This document shows positions 33,877 to 46,079 of a stretch of 64,000 nt of DNA, in pieces; the stretch's first letter is position 1, and the number at the start of each line of letters is the position of its first letter. The position numbers and the translations under genes are program-made. This DNA is from Megamerina dolium (Eukaryota; Arthropoda; Insecta; Diptera; Megamerinidae): the NCBI GenBank assembly GCA_963854835.1, contig OY978530.1, positions 39,702,251 to 39,766,250 on the forward strand, read 5' to 3'. Below the pieces are notes generated by a model that was given only the letters and a program-made list of their open reading frames with translations, made no database searches and had not been told where the DNA came from.

Positions 33877-36175
33877 ATTAATATTAAATTTGATGATCCA
33901 AACCTCCACAAAAAACACCCTACAATAACATAATACTGAGTATGCATAAAAGCTTGAGAACGAAATGTACAAAACAAAGATACACGAGAGTTAAATTTTC
34001 AGACTAAACAAAACACATAATACTACAAAAATGCACAAAACAAAATTCCGTACAAAAAATAAAAAGTAATAATAATAAAATTAATGGCATGTTGACCATA
34101 TTAAACAAAATGTATAACAATGCAGCACCTGTACAATAACGTGAGAACGACACTCAAAATAATAAGGCATATAGATATACAAGAATCAAATTTCAGACAA
34201 AATGCACATAACACAAGCAAATGCACAACTATGAAAATTTTGGTTATGGGCATGAAAGTATAAAATTCCTAAACATGATAAATAAAATAATTGCAACATA
34301 TAAGAATATTTATTAAAATAAACAATTTCTAGATGGAAGAAAAAATAATAATAATACATCATGAATCAAATGGCGTTTTATAATATGCTGACCATAGATG
34401 TATGGAAATCGACTGACAATTTTGGGAATGGTATGAGAATTACATTTATTTATTTTATTTTTTAGACAACAATAAAATAAAATATTGATATATATATAAA
34501 ATACTTACAATTTCTACTTTAATATCCTACAAGAAAAAGGGTTCCTTAAGAGATATAGGTACACTAAAGAAATAGCTGAAGTCGAAATTGGAAAGTACTA
34601 GACTGTGGATAAAGTGCAGCATCAACGCTGGAACACCAACAAAAAGAATATATATACAATTTTTCGAAGGGATTAAGACAAATAGAAAGAGACAATAAGG
34701 GTCATAGCAAAGAAGAACTAAAATATTTAGATATGAAATACAAGAAGTTATGGAATTAATATAAAAATTTAGAATATTTTGCAAATTAAAAATAGGTAGG
34801 CGCAGTGTTCATGCGTATAAAGACATCTGTTGCAATTCATCGCGTTGAATTGTAATTCGGTGTGTGGATACTCAAGCACACTGGGCGGGATAAATAGAGA
34901 GGATGCATCCAAATATAATACAATATCTTAAGAAATATTACAACTAGAGCGTTAGAAATATACAGTAAATACGGTAGAGTAAGAACACATTAGGATTTAT
35001 ATGAAGGAATATGATAAATAGGCAATAGGTTAGCTAGGTTGAATACAAAAAAATAAAAATAAAAAATAAAAAAATTTCTATATATCCGTAAAAGTAAGAT
35101 GAAATATATGTAACAAAATACGTTCCAATTTCAACGGATAATATTAAAAATCGTACCACCTACAAGTACGAAAGGTTGGTCATTGCAACTATGAAGGGAA
35201 AATGCAATGTTCTCACTATATTTTTGTACCAAACAACAATGCATTTTTAATTCCTTTTAAAAAATTAGGTACAGATTAAAATGAATATTACAAAAAAAAA
35301 ATATTTTTATATGGTATGTAATAATATATGTATATCTTAAGAAAAATTAACTAAATAAGTGATATAGTAGATACAGTAGTTATAATATATATAGTAGATG
35401 TAAGTGATCTATTATTGAAAAATAATCTGGTAATTCCCCTACAAACACAAGAGAGCAGCAGTATGTCCACGAGAATCCAGAATCAACTTATACAGTGAAA
35501 TTTTGAGAGATACCAACGCAGCAACTTTAACAGCTTTAACAACAGTAACAACTAAAAGAACAAATAAACCCAGAGCAGAACACAAAGCAGCCCAGTACAG
35601 CCAGTACCCATAACAAACTTACAAAACAATAAAATTTACAACCAATATCTTTGGCGTACCTAACCAGCGCGACGTAGCAAAGAGACATCAGCAATAATAG
35701 CTATGCAACCACAACCGAATAAAATATTTCAGCTACTTTATTTATCAGTGACAATGGATTTTGATCAACATCAGAAGAAAATGATAAACAGCAGAACCAA
35801 ATTATTTATGCAATATTGTTCCAATCATTAAGCACTTACACCAGAAGTATAAAGTTTCACATCGACAATATTGCTTAGCAGTGAGGTACACACGAAACCC
35901 ACTTTGCAAGCAATTGTTCATACCATTCCATAAAAAAAAATTCTGTCGATTCCAACCATTGGACGCATTAGACACCAGCATCAACCCACAAGCACACCAA
36001 ACCAATTTTCACTTAAACCAAGATAATAATCCAGATAACGCTTTCATGACGAAACAGCCAAAAGATCAGCCCAATGTAAATAATCTCGCTCTCATTGCCG
36101 AATCAAAAAAAGGATGTTACTATTTTCATCACTAGACTTCAACAACAAAAGCTGCAACAAAACTATTAAAAAAAG
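33877..36175 (+). other. Element A 3' non-coding region
   Basis: No env gene or other ORF was recognised in 2.3 AT-rich kb. A block at 34815-34889, including GAATTGTAATTCGGTGTGTGGATACTC split over the line, is nearly identical to 46220-46289 in element B. A hairpin at 35181-35209 has a counterpart at 46514-46534. A GGTAAT...CAAGAGAG stretch near 35430 resembles the B polypurine region near 46770-46800. These blocks show that this is the 3' part of the same element class. Confidence 0.7.
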
Positions 36176-36292
36176 CTAATGTTGTGTGTCAAAATAATGC
36201 TCATCTAATTTATGCATTTTGACTCACTACAAATGTTATAGTAATATTATTATTATCATTATGCTATTTTATTATGTGTATTTACTGTAACT

Positions 36293-36655
36293 GGGTGCCG
36301 TGGCTCAGTGGTTAGTGTGTTGGCCTTCTGATCTGTAGGTCGTGGTTCATTCCCCGGCTCATGAATAACAAATTTAATATCGAAAAGATTTTTCTTTCGA
36401 ACGGTACCCACCTGTCGGCAAGCAATTGGTAATTCTTCCGACAGTAACAACTTGCGATGAAAAAGCTTCTAAAACAACTCTGTGACAAAGCTCAGAAAAA
36501 TTGATGTCGCAAGGGTTCTGCCGTTCGGAACCGGCTAAAATAAGTAGGTCCCTTCTAATACTGTCCAAAATTTAACACGCACGACAGTAATGGAAGAGAA
36601 GCTCGGCCAATGAGCCCTTCAGGGCTTTAAGTGCCACATATTTATTTTTTTTTTA
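36293..36655 (+). mobile_element. tRNA-derived SINE, copy 3
   Basis: It starts GGGTGCCGTGGCTCAGTGG (A box), has a B-box-like GGTTCATTCCCC, and contains the conserved body ending GGGCTTTAAGTGCCACATA with a T-rich tail. A perfect 11-bp target duplication, TTTACTGTAAC, flanks it on both sides, directly showing a single retroposition event. Confidence 0.95.
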
Positions 36656-37129
36656 CTGTAACCATTAATTAATGATAATCAACACACTATGCATAATGTA
36701 ATTATGATTGGCTAAAATGCGTGGTTAGCGTCATCGTACTTCACTGTATGATTGTTGTACAATTTTACAATCATGAAAAACAAAGAACGAAGAAGAAGAA
36801 AAATAATGAATAAACAATAAATAAAATAATAAACAATAAAAAAAGAACCAACGGGTCATCGTACCTCGTTATATGATTATGAAATAATTCAACAACCATA
36901 CACAGTGAAGAGAAAACAAAAGCCAAAAAGAAAAACAAAATAAATAATATTGAACGCATGCACAATATTTACAAAAAAAAGTATTAACTACAAATAATAA
37001 TGATGACTTACTAAAAATAAGTTATAATTATGACCTACTTAAGAAATTGCAATTTCTTCAGAAATTCTTTTATACTAAAATGGGGTTAAATTGTAAATCA
37101 TGATATATATTTTAGGCTATATAAACTGT

Positions 37130-37490
37130 GGGTGCCGTAGCTCAGAGGTTAGTGTGTTCGCCTTCTGATCTGTAGGTCGTGGTACAATCCCCGGTTGATG
37201 CGTAACAAATTTAATATCGATAAGATTTTTCTTTCGAATGGTACCCACCTGTCGGCAAGCAATTGGTAATTCTTCCGACAGTAAAAACTTGCCATGAAAA
37301 AGCTTCTAAAAGAATTCTGTGACAAAGCTCAGAAAAAGTGATGTCACAAGTGTTCTGCCGTTCGGAGCCGGCTAAAATAAGTAGGTCCTTTCTAATACTG
37401 TCCAAATTTAAGACGCACAACAGTAATGGAAGAGAAGCTCGGCCGATGAGCCCTTTGGGGCTTTAAGTGCCACATATTTATTTTTATTTT
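37130..37490 (+). mobile_element. tRNA-derived SINE, copy 4
   Basis: Same family and orientation as copy 3, with GGGTGCCGTAGCTCAG, GGTACAATCCCC and the TTTATTTTTATTTT tail. The 8-bp flanks TATAAACT are duplicated on the two sides. It lies 475 bases from copy 3, and its different flanks show an independent insertion rather than a tandem duplication. Confidence 0.95.
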
Positions 37491-37849
37491 ATAAACTAAG
37501 AGAAGGTCTGAAATGAAGGCAGTCAGTAAATTAGTGAATCGAGTGGATTAAGATAACTCGAAGAACGAGTTAGTCACTGAGTGTATACTGTAAAGGATTT
37601 TACATCCTAAAAACAAAAGTTAAATTGTAAAGAATCTAGTATTCTGTGTATTCTAAAAAAAAACGAATTGTGAAAGAAAAACTATTTAATCAGTAAAACT
37701 ATACCGTGAAAAGCAAAACTTAATAACTGTAAAAGGTAATTGTGTGGAGGAATAAAATTTGCAGGACACAGCAACAGAATAAAAAAAGGGGTAAGTCCTA
37801 AACTAAGCAAAGCAAAGGTCACGGTGTCAGAAAAAAGGACACAATATTT

Positions 37850-37870
37850 TGGCGCAGCTGGTAGGATACT
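37850..37870 (+). promoter_or_regulatory. Element B primer-binding site
   Basis: TGGCGCAGCTGGTAGGATACT is the same tRNA-Ser type site as in element A. The leaders of A and B also share CGTTTAACGCAGTAT further on. Confidence 0.82.
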
Positions 37871-37960
37871 GCGAAGTATATTGTAAGACAAGATATTTTA
37901 CGTTAAACGTTTAACGCAGTATTAGGATTTCATTGTTCCCTAGGACATAAAAAAAGATTT

Positions 37961-39110
37961 GTGTTCCAGGATTTTCTGATGGAGGTTAGTATCTCCTCAG
38001 ATATTGCAATTCAGGAAGCCACCACTTTCGTGTGGGATTTTATTAAGAAACATATTACTTACGAGAAATACGAGCTCACAAAAAAGAAAGTGCAGCACGG
38101 CAAAGTACTAGCACAAGGTGAGGAGCTAGAAGCTACATTAACAGAATTAAAAGTCCTTTTAGAAACACAGGGTGAAGCACGTTTAGTCGTGAAGGACAAT
38201 TTGGATGCAGCTGAGGAGCAAATAAGAAACCTCAGATTAAGGATTGTAAACCAAGGGTTGAAACCTGAACAACTAGATGCAAAGAACACTAAGCAAATAA
38301 GCGCTCTCCATTCCCAAGTAAAAAATCTTGAGAGGGAAGGCAGTTTAGCAGAAGAGACACCTCTTCGCTGCCGTACACCTGTAAGGAAGATACTTACGAA
38401 ATCGCAACCACAAACAACGAAAAAAATGCGTATAGACAGATAGCGCAGATGGTTAGTAAACTAGTTCCAGTACTCACTGGGGCTGAATCAAAAGATTTGA
38501 GAACGGAAGTACACCAATTTATCGCTGGGTGTAAAATAGCCAGCAAAGGAATCAAACCAGATGAGTTGGAAGATTTCATATCCTGCATAAGGCAACGTCT
38601 ATACGGAGATGCGTTTAATTTGGTTTGGGCGAAAAATTTTGAAGAATCCAAGAAACACATACCAGAAAATAATACAGCTAGAACCCATCACTCACCAAGT
38701 CCAGTTTGCACGGTAATTACCACAATAAAGCATAAGTGCATTCGCCATGAGATTAGACGAATTGAAAACCGCCGCAACTTACTGTATCAAAACCTCATAT
38801 GGGGGAAAAGAAGACCTAGCACTGCTTCAGGAGCTAGAGAAGTCCACAAAGAAATCATTCGTAACAGACCTTAGTGAACCAATGCTTAGAGTACATATGC
38901 TAAGTCAAACAGGCACGTTAGAAGAACTGGCGGAGGAAGCCGTAAATACGAATATCCTGCTCAACAGAGGGCAACAGCAATACACACTTAACGTAGGAGC
39001 CAATGTAGGTCTCAATACCTTATTAAATTCTTATGAATATTGCCAAACCCAAACAGTTAACATAGTAGCGTTCCACCAAAACAGAAATAATAAAGTGCCA
39101 TTTAAGCAAT
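37961..39110 (+). pseudogene. Element B gag, 5' part
   Basis: Frames 37961-38443, 38449-38874 and the first part of 38747-39436 correspond to the Gag of element A: similar ATTFVWDFIKKH start, EELEATL region, and later LVPVLTGAESKDLRTEVHQFIAG and VAFHQNRNNKVPF. A frame change near 38440 and a rearrangement near 38650-38750 break it. At about 39110 a jockey LINE interrupts the gene, and the zinc-knuckle part continues at about 42220. Confidence 0.85.
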
Positions 39111-42100
39111 CAACCTCTAAAACCAGTAGAGCAACTCAGATAGCCAACTCAAGTAAGAGACAAAATATTGATGCAACACAATTCTTCTCTGCAATCCCAA
39201 ACAAGAATCAAACCAATTCATACACTAGCGTGTTAAAACAAAACCCACACCAACAAAGCAATGTAAATAATGAGCAGAAACACTCACTACCCACCCAACA
39301 GCCAAGTACCCATGAACATTTGCTTCAAACATTAATTCAGAATATGAACCAATTCATGAACTCAATGCAAACAATGATGCAAGAAATGATGAAAAATCAA
39401 TCGATGTTACTCCAAACATTGCTATCCAGACCATGAGTTGTCTCAAGATATGCCACTGGAACGCCAACGGCTTAAGCCAGAACCGTTTGGAGCTAATTCA
39501 ATTCCTTGAATCCAGCCAGATCGACATAATGATGATATCTGAGACCCATTTCACTCACAAAAATTGCTACAAAATACCATATTACAAACTGTACACCACA
39601 AATCATCCGCATGGTAAGGCACGCGGAGGAACTGCCATATTGATAAAAAGCAGAATAAAATATCATGTTCTCGAAGATGTCAGTAGCGTATACTTGCAAG
39701 CAACATCTATATGTCTGGAAGAATACATCTATAAGCTAGTAATATCTGCGATATACTGTCCCCCAAGATACAGTATTACCGAACAGCAATATAAAGAATT
39801 TTTCTCAACTCTTGGTAGCAAATTCTTGGTTGCTGTCGCTTTCAACGCCAAACACACTCACTGGGGCTCCCGCTTAATAACTCCAAAAGGCAGAAGACTA
39901 TGTTCAATCATCACTAACAATGGCTACGATGTTATTTCAAATGGTCAACCGACATATTGGCCGACGGACAAGAGGAAAATACCCGATCTCATAGACTTTG
40001 GAGTCGCCAAAGGTTTGCAGATGGAAAATATCTCCACAGAGTGTAATTATGATCTATCATCTGACCACTCACCCACGGTAAAATCTATAAAATCACCAAG
40101 CCCCCAAGGCAATTGCGTTAGAAAGAAAATAGACTGGTTAAAATTGAAACATATAAATTGCCATCTTCCTCTAAGTAGTGTATTAAGAAATGGACACGAT
40201 GTAGACTCAGCACTCGAAAAATTCACCCAGCTGCTCTCATTAGCTCTCAGCTCAGCCACCTGCACAAAGGTATGCAAGCAATCAAACTATAGCCCATACA
40301 CACCAGCCGACATTGAATTGCTAGTAAGACAGAAAAGAACACTCCGAAGACAATGGCAAGAATTCAAATCACCGAATCTGAAAACACAGCTACAGCACTA
40401 CACTCGAAAGTTAAAGCAAGCCCTAAAAAATAAAAACAACAAAGAGTTGGAAGAGCACATAGCGAAATTAACACCTGGTGAAGCGTCAGACTATTCTTTG
40501 TGGAAATCAGCAAAAAACTCAAATCGGCCAATTCTCACTGATTTCCCCATCCATTTGAGTGACGGTAATTGGGCTAGAAGCAACTGTGAGAAGGGTTTGG
40601 CTTTTGCAAACCACCTAAAAAGTGTGTTTACACCCAATCCACCCTCTTCACAGTCCTCATTACCAAAATTAACTTCTCAACCTTGCTCAATAACGCTCAA
40701 AATTAAAAAAGAACATATTCAAAGCAATTTATAAAGATTTAAACCCAAAAAAAATCACCTAGTACAGATAAAATTACCGATAAAATAGTAAAAGAGCTAC
40801 CTCCGGCTTCAGTAATTCATCTCATGTACATTTTCAATGCTATCCTTCGTATTAAACACTATCCCAAATGCTGGAAAACTTCAAAAATTATTATGGTAGC
40901 ACAACCAGGAAAAGACCCTACAAAAGTTGCATCGTACAGACCTATCAGCCTCCTGCCTCTTCTCTCTAAAGTATTCGAAAAGCTACTTGTCATGAATATA
41001 ACTCCATTTATTAATCTCAACCAACTGATTCCTCAACATCAGTTTGGATTTAGAAAACAGCACGCCACAATTGAACAAGTCCACCGCATTGTAACTCTGA
41101 TAAGGAACACTTTTGAAGAAAAGAAGTATTGCTCAGCTGTCTTTCTTGATATCACTCAAGCTTTCGATAAAGTATGGCACGATGACCTTATTTACAAACT
41201 CAAACTATTACTGCCTGCAAATGTCTCCTCATTGCTTAGTAACTACCTCACGAAAAGACAATTTCTCGTACATCACAAGGATTACACAACAAATCCATTG
41301 GATATTGACGCTGGCGTTCCTCAAGGAAGCGTTTAGGGCCCCTTACTGTATCTCTTATACACTTCAGATATGCCCAACAATAACTATACATTCATATCGA
41401 CCTTTGCTGATGATACGGTAATATTGTGCTCTCGCTCTAACCCCATAGAAGCTACTAAACTCCTGCAGACTCATGCGATTCTCTCGAAATCTGGCTAGCA
41501 AAATGGCGTATAAAAGTCAATGAATCAAAGAGCGTACATGTAGCATTCACGCTAAGGATAGATACATGTCCCCCACTTAAAATAAATGGCCAATCAGTTC
41601 CACAATGTTCCTCAACAAAGTACTTGGGTATTCACCTCGACGGAAGGCTGACCTGGAAAAATCACATAGAGGCAAAGAAAACTCAGATCAAGCTTAAAAT
41701 GAATCAGTTATGGTGGCTGTTACACAAAAGATCAAAGTTGAATCTCGAATACACAGTGCTATTATATAAAGCAATCCTGAAGCCAATTTAGACTTATGGT
41801 ATTCAGTTTTGGGGCACCGCATCTCCCTCAAATATCGAAAAATTGCAGCGAATACAATCCAAGTGTCTGCGAATTATTATAAACATGCCTTGGTATATGA
41901 GGAACGTTCACATCCATCGAGATTTAAATGTACCCACAATTTCTGAGGAAGTTGCAATGTCTTGCAAAAGCTACATTCAAAAATTACACAGTCATCCGAA
42001 TCCCCTTGCTAGGCAATTGTTGCTGAGCACGGGGCATCGTCGATTAAAAAGCAAAGACACACTGAATATGCTGTGAAATTGCTATACCTCGCGACTCAAC

Positions 42101-42222
42101 AAATTGTGATGGAACGTTGGGAATATCACATAATTTTAGTTAGTTTGTAAGATTTGATTACTTATTGTTGGTTTCTAAGTATTTAGAAAGATCCAATAAA
42201 AAAAAGCTTGTTAGAAAAAAAA
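39110..42222 (+). mobile_element. Jockey-clade LINE inside element B gag
   Basis: It begins within the C-terminal part of ORF1 (39115-39436, Gln/Asn/Met-rich, ending in a LLQTLLSRP-like tail) and continues with ORF2. It ends in A-rich sequence (AATAAAAAAAAGC...GAAAAAAAAAAG, 42196-42224). Gag similarity to element A stops before it and resumes after it. It is 5'-truncated, as is usual for LINE insertions. The target duplication was not identified. Confidence 0.88.
39433..42076 (+). pseudogene. Jockey LINE ORF2 (endonuclease and reverse transcriptase)
   Basis: The start overlaps the ORF1 stop by four bases (ATGA-type overlap at 39433-39436), as in many jockey elements. The endonuclease part (39433-40734) runs from KICHWNANGL through MISETHF and GGTAILI to YDLSSDHSPTV. 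A frameshift in a run of A near 40748 leads into the RT (about 40737-41500): RPISLLPLLSKVFEKLL, GFRKQHATIEQV, FLDITQAFDKVWH, GVPQGSV-stop-GPLLY and FADDTV. The C-terminal part (41843-42076) has the KCLRIIINMPWYMRN block. The stop at 41334-41336 and several frame changes make it dead. Confidence 0.92.
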
Positions 42223-42990
42223 AAGACAGATCAGTACTCAAAGAATAAAGAAAATCCTCAAAACGGCCAAAGGAAACTTCCTACCTGTTCCTTCTGCTAT
42301 AAGAAGGGACACAAGGGACGAATGTTTTAAAAGGAAAAATACGCCCTTCTGTATAAAATGTAAGGAATATGGGCATGAGTTCGGTCTATCTTGTACGTCA
42401 TTCACAAACAATACAAAGCCGCAAGGGAATTATACTCCAAAAACACGTCATAGTAAGGGAAGCCAGAAAAATGTAGGGCATAATCGGAGTAAGCCCAAAA
42501 CCAAATGTTTCTTTTGCAGGAAGCCCGGACACAGGATTGCCGATTGTTACAAACACAAAGACTTGGAAAAAACTCAGGGAAACTACGGCCAATAAACCGG
42601 GAACCCCAAAATTTTGCTAAAGATAGGCCAGCTGAAATGGAAGGTGTCAATCATGCGTCTTTAAAGATTGTTGACACACCCTCCACATCAGATAGTAGGA
42701 TGGTGGAAGTTGGTAGTCAAGCGTCCAGAGGGATTGTTGACCCATCTTTTGCATCCAGTGATAGCAATCGTGGTTATTGTTTTGGAGTCTCTGATGTAGA
42801 TGATGTGTTCATTGAGTTTCCGTGTGAGGAAGCAAAAAATGGAAAACTCATTTTACTTGTAGGCTCTGGGGCAGATACCAGTTTAGTAAAATCAACAGTA
42901 ATTAACAAAAACGTTAGCAAGAAAGGGAATCCAAGGAAAAATCTTAGTGGTGGATTCGGAGGATTTGTCACCACGCTAGGGCCAATTTAG
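42223..42990 (+). pseudogene. Element B gag 3' part and protease
   Basis: After the jockey insertion come zinc knuckles (CSFCYKKGHK, with a frame change, and CFFCRKPGHRIADC at about 42510-42550), then the protease. Its active-site motif reads LLVGSGADTS (near 42862) instead of LLVDSGADIS, so the catalytic aspartate is glycine, one A-to-G change from element A. The frame ends at a stop at 42988-42990 and the protease tail continues out of frame. Confidence 0.85.
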
Positions 42991-43200
42991 AATTAAATAT
43001 AATATCTGAAGAGAGAGGGATACCTGCAGATGGTATCCTAGGACGAGACAATTTATGGAATCGATCGATTCTCAATACTATGAAAAAGAGGTTGATTTTT
43101 TTATGAGCGAAAACAGCATTTAAGGACTTTACCTCTCAAATCATAGAACAAGGCTAATAGAGTACTCTATAACAGCGAGGTTGTAGTACCAGGGAGAACT

Positions 43201-44202
43201 ATGAGGATAGTTCCCTTGAAGGTAAACACCGATTTGAAAACGGTTATAGTGGAAAAACAAGAAGTTTCTCCCGGAATATTCTTAGGTGAGACATTGGGAT
43301 GTGTCACAAATAATAAAGTTTATGTACCAATATTGAATAAAAATACGAAAGCGTATACTGTGTGTAACGATATGAGAGTTAATATAGTTAAATTTAATCA
43401 TATAGAGCATATAGAACCTGATACAGTTTCTAAAACAAATAGTGTTAGAGAAAAGAGTAATTACAAGAGGGTTACCCAAATATTAGAAACGGTTAAGTTA
43501 GATTCAAACCTAAATATGGAAGAAAGAAAATCGATGGAAGACATCTTCAAGTCATTTCACGATTTGTTTTATTTGGAAGGCGATAAATGGTCTTACACAA
43601 CAGGTATAAAGCACACGATACCAGTAAAGGCAGATCAGGCACCAATAAATCAGAGACAGTACAGGTTACCAGAAGTGCATAAGGAAGAGATTAATAGACA
43701 GGTAAATAAAATGTTGGACAATGAAATAATCGTTCCTAGTCCTTCCCCATGGAATTCACAAATAATATTATTTCCAAAGAAGGCGGGAAGCGATGGAAAA
43801 AAGAAATGTAGACTGGTAGTTGATTTCAGAAAACTGAACGATGTCACCATTAAACAGGTTTTTCCAATTCCACGCATTGATGAGATATTGGATCAGTTAG
43901 GTCATTGTAGATATTTTACTACACTTGATCTGGCCAGTGGATATCATCAAGTGCTAATGGAAGAATCTGACAGAGAAAAAACTTTTAGTTCAGGTGTCGG
44001 GCATTACGAATTTAATAGAATGCCTTTTGGGTTAACGGGAGCACCCGCTACTTTTCAAAGACTAATAAATCATGTATTGACTGAACTCCAGGGAAAAGAT
44101 TGTTTTATATATTTGGATGACATTGTTGTCTACGGTCGGAATTTGGCACAACATGAATCGCGTCTGCGGAGAGTACTTGAACTCTTACGCAAACATAACT
44201 AA
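43201..44202 (+). pseudogene. Element B reverse transcriptase
   Basis: A 333-codon frame covers the link after protease, then GIKHTIPVKADQAPINQRQYR and the RT fingers and palm: CRLVVDFRKLND, FTTLDLASGYHQVLM, FNRMPFGLTGAPATFQR and FIYLDDIVVYG. It stops at LLRKHN where element A goes on, owing to a frameshift near 44200. Further changes follow around 44260-44370. The catalytic residues are intact. This segment fills in what the SINE destroyed in element A. Confidence 0.92.
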
Positions 44203-44376
44203 ATACAGATAAGTGCCAATTTTTGCGAAAAGATATAATTTACCTAGGTCATAAGTACACTGAGGAAGGGCATTGCCAGATCCCAGTAAGGTAGAATGTG
44301 TCAAAAATATTCCTGTTCCAAGAAATAGGAAAGATGTTCAGGTATTCTTAGGTTTAGTGAACTATTATCGAAAAAT

Positions 44377-45099
44377 ATGGCAAGCATAGCGCTACCAATT
44401 AATAAATTACTAAGAAAAGATGCAAAATTTGAATGGACCGATAAATGCCAGAAAGCTTTTGAAAATTTGAAGGAGGCAATTTGCTCTCCATCAATTTTAG
44501 CATATCCAGATTTTTCCGAACCCTTTGTGCTGACAACAGATGCCAGTAATGAAGCCTTGAGGGCAGTTCTATCACAAGGTGAAATTGGAAAAGATCGACC
44601 AAGAGCCTTTGCGAGCAGGGCGCTCAGTGATACTGAGAAAAGGTATTCCACCATCGAAAAGGAATTCTTGGCTATCGTGTGGGCTGTAAAGAATTATAGA
44701 GCTTATCTACTGGGTAGACCATTCAAAGTCTACACTGACCATCAGCCCTTACGTGGAATTGCTAATCTGAAAGATCAGACATCTCGCTTGGCAAGTTTCA
44801 GACATAAACTATCTGAATTTTATTTTGAAATAATTTATAAACCAGGCAAAAGGAACTTGAACGTGGATGCGCTCAGCAGAGTTCCACAACCGAATGAGCA
44901 ATCAACAATGGTTGTGACTAGTTCTATGGCGAGGAATAAAGTCGGCGAAATCGAAAGCCAAGAAGAGCCTGATAAAAGCTCTGGTGACGATTTAGAACTA
45001 GATGAAAATGCAAAAATCAGGAGAATAATAATGCGGAACTTCTCACTGATGAAAAGGATATATTTACGATACTTCGCAACTTCCACGATTCACCTTTAG
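44377..45099 (+). pseudogene. Element B RNase H
   Basis: A 240-codon frame with LTTDASNEALRAVLSQG, SRALSDTEKRYSTIEKEFLAIVWAV, YTDHQPLRGIANLKDQT and IIYKPGKRNLNVDALSRVP. The family's conserved NADALSR motif reads NVDALSR. A long acidic linker leads toward the integrase but loses frame after about 45030. Confidence 0.9.
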
Positions 45100-45161
45100 G
45101 AGGCCACCAGAGTGCTCTGAAAACTTATTTCAGGATTAGAAGACAGTAAAGGTGGAAAGGA

Positions 45162-46079
45162 ATGCGAAGCCAAATTAAGGAATATGTTAAAAATTGTAAA
45201 AAATGTCAAACTAACAAGAGCTCGAGGCTCACGAAAGTGCCAATGATATTAACTGATACAACATCTAAGCCATTTGAAAAGTTATATATGGACATGGTAG
45301 GAATTCTCCAGAGACAACATCTGGAAACAAATACATACTTACGTTTCAAGATGATTTTTCCAAATTTTTTATTTGCGTAGCTATACCAGATGCTGAAGCT
45401 AGCACAGTAGCAACAGCATTTTAGAACGAAGTTATTGCGCGATATAACATGCCAAAAATTTTAGTGACTGATAATGGTACGAATTTCACTTCGAAATTGT
45501 TTTCCGATACATGCAAGATGCTGGGTGTTAAAAAATTACATATAACACCGTACCATCCACAAACAAATGGTTCTTTAAAAAGGAGCCACAGACCTCTAGC
45601 AGAATATCTTAGGAGTTTTGTTAAAGAAGATGGGTCAAATTGGGACCAATGGTTAGCATCAACGATGCACGTACACAATAACACCATACATACTTCGACG
45701 AAACGTACACCATTCAGTGTCCTATACGGTTTCAATATCAATATGCCGACAAACCTAAAAACAAAAAGATCACCTGTGTACAATACAGATGATCAAAATA
45801 AAGTATTAAAATACCAACTACAAAGGTCACACGAGTTAGTGAGGGAAAATCAACAAAGAAATCAGCTAAAATTCAATACGACAAAGGGATCCACTCTATA
45901 ATTTTTAAAATAGGTGATAAAGTATTACTGAGAAACCAGACTAAAAAAAATAAATTTAGTCCCATCTGGACTGGACCATACAAAGTGATACATGTGGACA
46001 GTCCAGTAACGACGACTATTAAAATCGGACAAAATGGTAAAAAGTACCATAACAACTTACTAAAACATTTTTATCAATA
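45162..46079 (+). pseudogene. Element B integrase
   Basis: The zinc domain end (CKKCQTNKSSR, 45162-45380) and core (45449-45901) are in different frames, with a stop near 45421. The core keeps LVTDNGTNFTSKLF but reads TNGSLKRSHRP, so the glutamate exactly 35 residues after the second aspartate is lysine. The C-terminal LLRNQ/PIWTGPYKV region is out of frame and ends at about 46079. With the glycine in the protease, two catalytic residues are lost, besides the frameshifts. Confidence 0.9.

Larger units (their letters stand above)
36176..37846 (+). repeat. Element B 5' LTR (provisional), carrying two SINEs
   Basis: The right end is well supported. The last ~90 bases (about 37760-37846, ACAGCAACAGAATAAAA... 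to GGACACAATA) match 47577-47668, and a primer site follows. The left end is provisional: TGTTGTGT at 36180 mirrors ACACAACA at the far LTR end (47661-47668), and CTAA flanks both (36176-36179 and 47669-47672). The remaining LTR sequence does not visibly match the 3' side. This suggests rapid divergence, recombination between subfamilies, or a wrong left boundary. Confidence 0.5.

Noticed and set aside
33877..36175. An env gene downstream of element A pol
   Set aside because: Errantivirus-like elements often have env here, but no frame of useful length, signal peptide, cleavage motif or fusion segment could be seen.
36300..36375. tRNA gene-like sequence in the SINE heads
   Set aside because: A and B boxes are present, but the sequence continues into a common SINE body, has target duplications and does not fold cleanly into a canonical tRNA. 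It is a tRNA-derived head, not a tRNA gene.
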